The notes under the pieces: model-generated
What the model was told of the DNA's origin: nothing
What the model saw: only the letters and a program-made list of their open reading frames with translations
Database searches by the model: none
Shown here: piece by piece, positions 62,006-64,000 of the stretch
How positions within the stretch are numbered: the stretch's first letter is position 1
How the letters are laid out: each line of letters begins with the position of its first letter
Position numbers and translations under genes: made by a program
DNA from: an uncultured Bacteroidales bacterium
GTDB taxonomy: Bacteria; Bacteroidota; Bacteroidia; Bacteroidales; WCHB1-69
Assembly: GCA_946186495.1 (NCBI GenBank)
Contig: CAMHNQ010000009.1
Span: 1-64,000 of the forward strand
DNA: 64,000 nucleotides
Reading direction: 5' to 3'

Positions 62006-62989
62006 ATGGCAACTTTATACCCCTTGAAATTCATGCCCCGCTTGAAAGAAAAAATCTGGGGCGGCAACAAAATCGAAACCATCCTGAAGCATAAAATCCG
62101 ACCACTCCGAAATTGTGGCGAAAGTTGGGAGATATCCGGCCTTTTAGGCGAAGAGTCGGTGGTGACTAACGGTTTTCTTGCCGACAACAACCTCAACGAG
62201 CTGATGGAAATATACCTCACTGACCTTGTCGGGGAAAAGAACTACGACAAATACGGGTTGGGTTTCCCATTGCTCATCAAGTTCATTGATGCGCAGACCA
62301 ATCTCTCCGTGCAGGTGCATCCGGACGACACGCTCGCCCAGGAGCTGTACGGACAAAACGGCAAGACTGAAATGTGGCACGTGATTCAAGCGGACGAAGG
62401 TGCAGGCCTTTACATTGGTTTCAACCAAAAAGTTACGGAGAACCAATACTTGAATGCCGTAGAAGAAGGGACACTGGAGTCTCTATTGAAATTCCACCCC
62501 GTAAAGGCGGGCGACACCTTCATGATTCCCGCCGGCACAGTACATGCCATAGGAAAGGGCGTTCTTTTAGCTGAAATACAGCAACCTTCCGACATCACCT
62601 TCCGCATATTCGACTGGAACAGGGTTGATGAAAACGGTATGCCCCGTGAACTTCACACCGAAGAAGCCCTTCATGCCATCCATTTTGAAGAAAACGTGGG
62701 GGATTTCCAGGCGCAATACACCCCCGAAATGAACAAGACCGTAACCCTCGTGCATTCTCCGTATTTCAACGCGAACCTAATCATAATGGACATGCAGGTG
62801 CAAAAATCGTTCCTCCAACTCGACTCGTTCGTCATCTACATCTGCTTGGAAGGCAGTGCCATACTAACCACCGACTCAAAGAAAGAATTGATTGAGAAAG
62901 GGGAAGTCGTACTTATCCCTGCAGAAATGGAACAACTTCAAATTATCCCTAACGTCAAAACAAGACTCATTGAAGTCTATTGCTCATAA
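62006..62989 (+). CDS. manA: Mannose-6-phosphate isomerase, class I
   Basis: 327 residues from ATG 62006 (MATLYPLKFMPRLKEKIWGG). The family's zinc-binding core is in QVHPDDTLAQELYGQNGKTEMWHV, with IPAGTVHAIGKGVLLAEIQQPSD and the FRIFDWNR motif. It converts fructose-6-P and mannose-6-P, feeding mannose donors together with the phosphohexomutase at 48 kb. The long upstream in-frame extension overlaps the previous gene and has no family resemblance. trmN6 follows directly. Confidence 0.95.
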   Translation: MATLYPLKFMPRLKEKIWGGNKIETILKHKIRPLRNCGESWEISGLLGEESVVTNGFLADNNLNELMEIYLTDLVGEKNYDKYGLGFPLLIKFIDAQTNLSVQVHPDDTLAQELYGQNGKTEMWHVIQADEGAGLYIGFNQKVTENQYLNAVEEGTLESLLKFHPVKAGDTFMIPAGTVHAIGKGVLLAEIQQPSDITFRIFDWNRVDENGMPRELHTEEALHAIHFEENVGDFQAQYTPEMNKTVTLVHSPYFNANLIIMDMQVQKSFLQLDSFVIYICLEGSAILTTDSKKELIEKGEVVLIPAEMEQLQIIPNVKTRLIEVYCS

Positions 62990-63712
62990 ATGTTTCACTT
63001 TAAAAAATTTGACCTGGAACATGAGCAAAGTACTATGAAAATCGGCACTGATGCCGTATTATTGGCCTCGCTCACCGATACAGAAGGCGTGGCTTCCGTT
63101 CTTGACATCGGATGCGGCTGCGGGGTCATCGGATTTTGCATCGCCCAAAAGCTGTCTGACAGCCAAAACGCACCTGTCGTTTTCGGAATCGATCCCGACA
63201 AAGCATCCATTGCAGAGGCGCTCAGAAATGCAGCGCGATTCCCTCTTCTTCCGCAAGAATGTTTCCACTTTGAAAACATATGCCTCCAAGACTTTGTGAA
63301 GGTGAACGAAACGCGAAAATTCAATTTAATCGTAAGCAATCCGCCTTATTTCCATAACAACCTTAAACCCTTAAACGAGCGCCGCCTGCAAAGCAAACAT
63401 GGTGACCATCAACTGTCGTTCCGTGAGCTGGCGGACGGCGTGGAGAAGCTACTCTCCCCTGACGGACGTTTCGTCTTGATTTTGCCCCCGCCAGAAATGG
63501 AAAAGTTCCATGCGCTCACTTTAGACAAGTGGCACATCCGAAAAAGCGTAAACATCCGACCAACAACATCCAAAACAATTTGTCGTGTAGTACGCGAATA
63601 CACACGCGAACCGCATGAGGAATCAACGCAAACACTCATCATCCGCGAACAAGGCTCACACTATACAACAGCTTACTTGAATACTGTAAATAGCTATTTG
63701 ACAATATGTTAA
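62990..63712 (+). CDS. trmN6: tRNA1(Val) adenine-37 N6-methyltransferase
   Basis: 240 residues. Class I methyltransferase: VLDIGCGCGVIGFCIAQ (motif I), FGIDPDK and the N6-adenine motif LIVSNPPYFHN, as in YfiC/TrmN6. The start MFHFKKFDLEHEQSTMKIGTDAVLL is typical. It abuts manA with no gap. It makes m6A37 in tRNA-Val. Confidence 0.93.
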   Translation: MFHFKKFDLEHEQSTMKIGTDAVLLASLTDTEGVASVLDIGCGCGVIGFCIAQKLSDSQNAPVVFGIDPDKASIAEALRNAARFPLLPQECFHFENICLQDFVKVNETRKFNLIVSNPPYFHNNLKPLNERRLQSKHGDHQLSFRELADGVEKLLSPDGRFVLILPPPEMEKFHALTLDKWHIRKSVNIRPTTSKTICRVVREYTREPHEESTQTLIIREQGSHYTTAYLNTVNSYLTIC

Positions 63713-63786
63713 ATAGGCTTATCTGATATATGAAAAACTTTTCGGGAAAAAAAATCAAAACGCATTCGTAATATTGAAAAAAAATG

Positions 63787-63794
63787 TATTTTTG
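63787..63794 (+). promoter_or_regulatory. tRNA-Ala promoter -7 element
   Basis: TATTTTTG, followed by CAGCC, lies 21 bases before the tRNA. No standard TTG box is seen upstream. Confidence 0.4.
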
Positions 63795-63815
63795 CAGCCG
63801 CATTTCAGCAATGAT

Positions 63816-63889
63816 GGGGCGTTAGCTCAGTTGGCTAGAGCGTTTGACTGGCAGTCAAGAGGTCGTGAGTTCGATTCTCATACGCTCCA
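63816..63889 (+). tRNA. tRNA-Ala (GGC anticodon)
   Basis: Acceptor GGGGCGT (63816-63822) pairs with ACGCTCC (63882-63888) with one G.T pair; discriminator A. The anticodon loop CTGGCAG holds GGC. D-arm AGCTCAGTTGGCTAGAGC and T-arm GAGTTCGATTCTC are normal. No CCA is encoded. Confidence 0.9.
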
Positions 63890-63895
63890 CACAAG

Positions 63896-63930
63896 AAGGT
63901 TTGTGCAAGGCACAAGCCTTTTTTTTTTGC
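63896..63930 (+). terminator. tRNA-Ala terminator
   Basis: AAGGTTTGTGC (63896-63906) pairs with 63910-63920 (one T.G pair), loop of 3, followed by a run of T. Confidence 0.7.
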
Positions 63931-64000
63931 GGCTCAAGCCTTACAATTCTTCTTTTCAAAAAACGACTTTTTGTCAAACATAAGTGCATTTTTGCCATTG

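Overview
The window reads as a chromosome segment of an anaerobic, Gram-negative Bacteroidota bacterium, most likely of the order Bacteroidales. The main signs are: promoters of the TTG-N20/21-TAnnTTTG type in front of many genes; secreted proteins with type IX secretion (T9SS) sorting domains of both type A and type B; TonB-dependent and TolB-like envelope proteins; and a tRNA-Thr / tuf / tRNA-Trp unit. AckA plus a phosphate acyltransferase, a 2[4Fe-4S] ferredoxin and DsrC/DsrK/DsrM-like proteins fit an anaerobic life.

Layout. 1-2.4 kb: an ORF6N-domain gene split by an IS3-family insertion sequence with intact catalytic residues. 2.4-9.8 kb (minus strand): rlmH, sufDC, a tandem TldD-like secreted protein and purA. 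9.8-13.3 kb (plus): a TonB-dependent receptor and a DsrK/HdrD-like iron-sulfur protein. 13.4-15.7 kb: three lipoproteins, two of them paralogues. 15.7-20.9 kb (minus): a CdsZ-like zinc-ribbon protein, Nif3, pnp and rpsO. 21.0-24.4 kb (plus): a small RiPP locus (unknown 87-aa protein, Cys-rich precursor with CXXX spacing, radical SAM/SPASM maturase) followed by a broken RDD-type membrane protein gene. 24.4-27.9 kb: dsrC, a DsrM/NarI-like membrane protein, a beta-CASP nuclease and rfbD. 28-34 kb: tRNA-Thr, tuf, tRNA-Trp, two nucleotide-sugar genes (WbpE/WbpD-like) and a T9SS type B cargo protein. 34-39.5 kb: ackA, ahcY with a methyltransferase, ptb/pta-like and cdaA. 39.5-48.2 kb (minus): ktrBA, mutS2, a repeat-bounded non-coding block and a large TolB-like envelope protein. 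48.2-52.1 kb: a phosphohexomutase and a YtrA-type GntR-controlled ABC operon. 52.1-64 kb: a REP-like pair, a subtilase fused to a barrel-like domain, ferredoxin, surE, a gingipain-like T9SS cargo protein, an aminotransferase, manA, trmN6 and tRNA-Ala.

The most interesting parts are the CXXX-repeat RiPP locus beside a decayed membrane gene; the dispersed DsrC/DsrM/DsrK-like set with no sulfite reductase in view; the insertion sequence with four end repeats at exact 42-bp spacing; and a c-di-AMP synthase gene lying tail to tail with the Ktr potassium system. All assignments come from reading the sequence; no database search was run.
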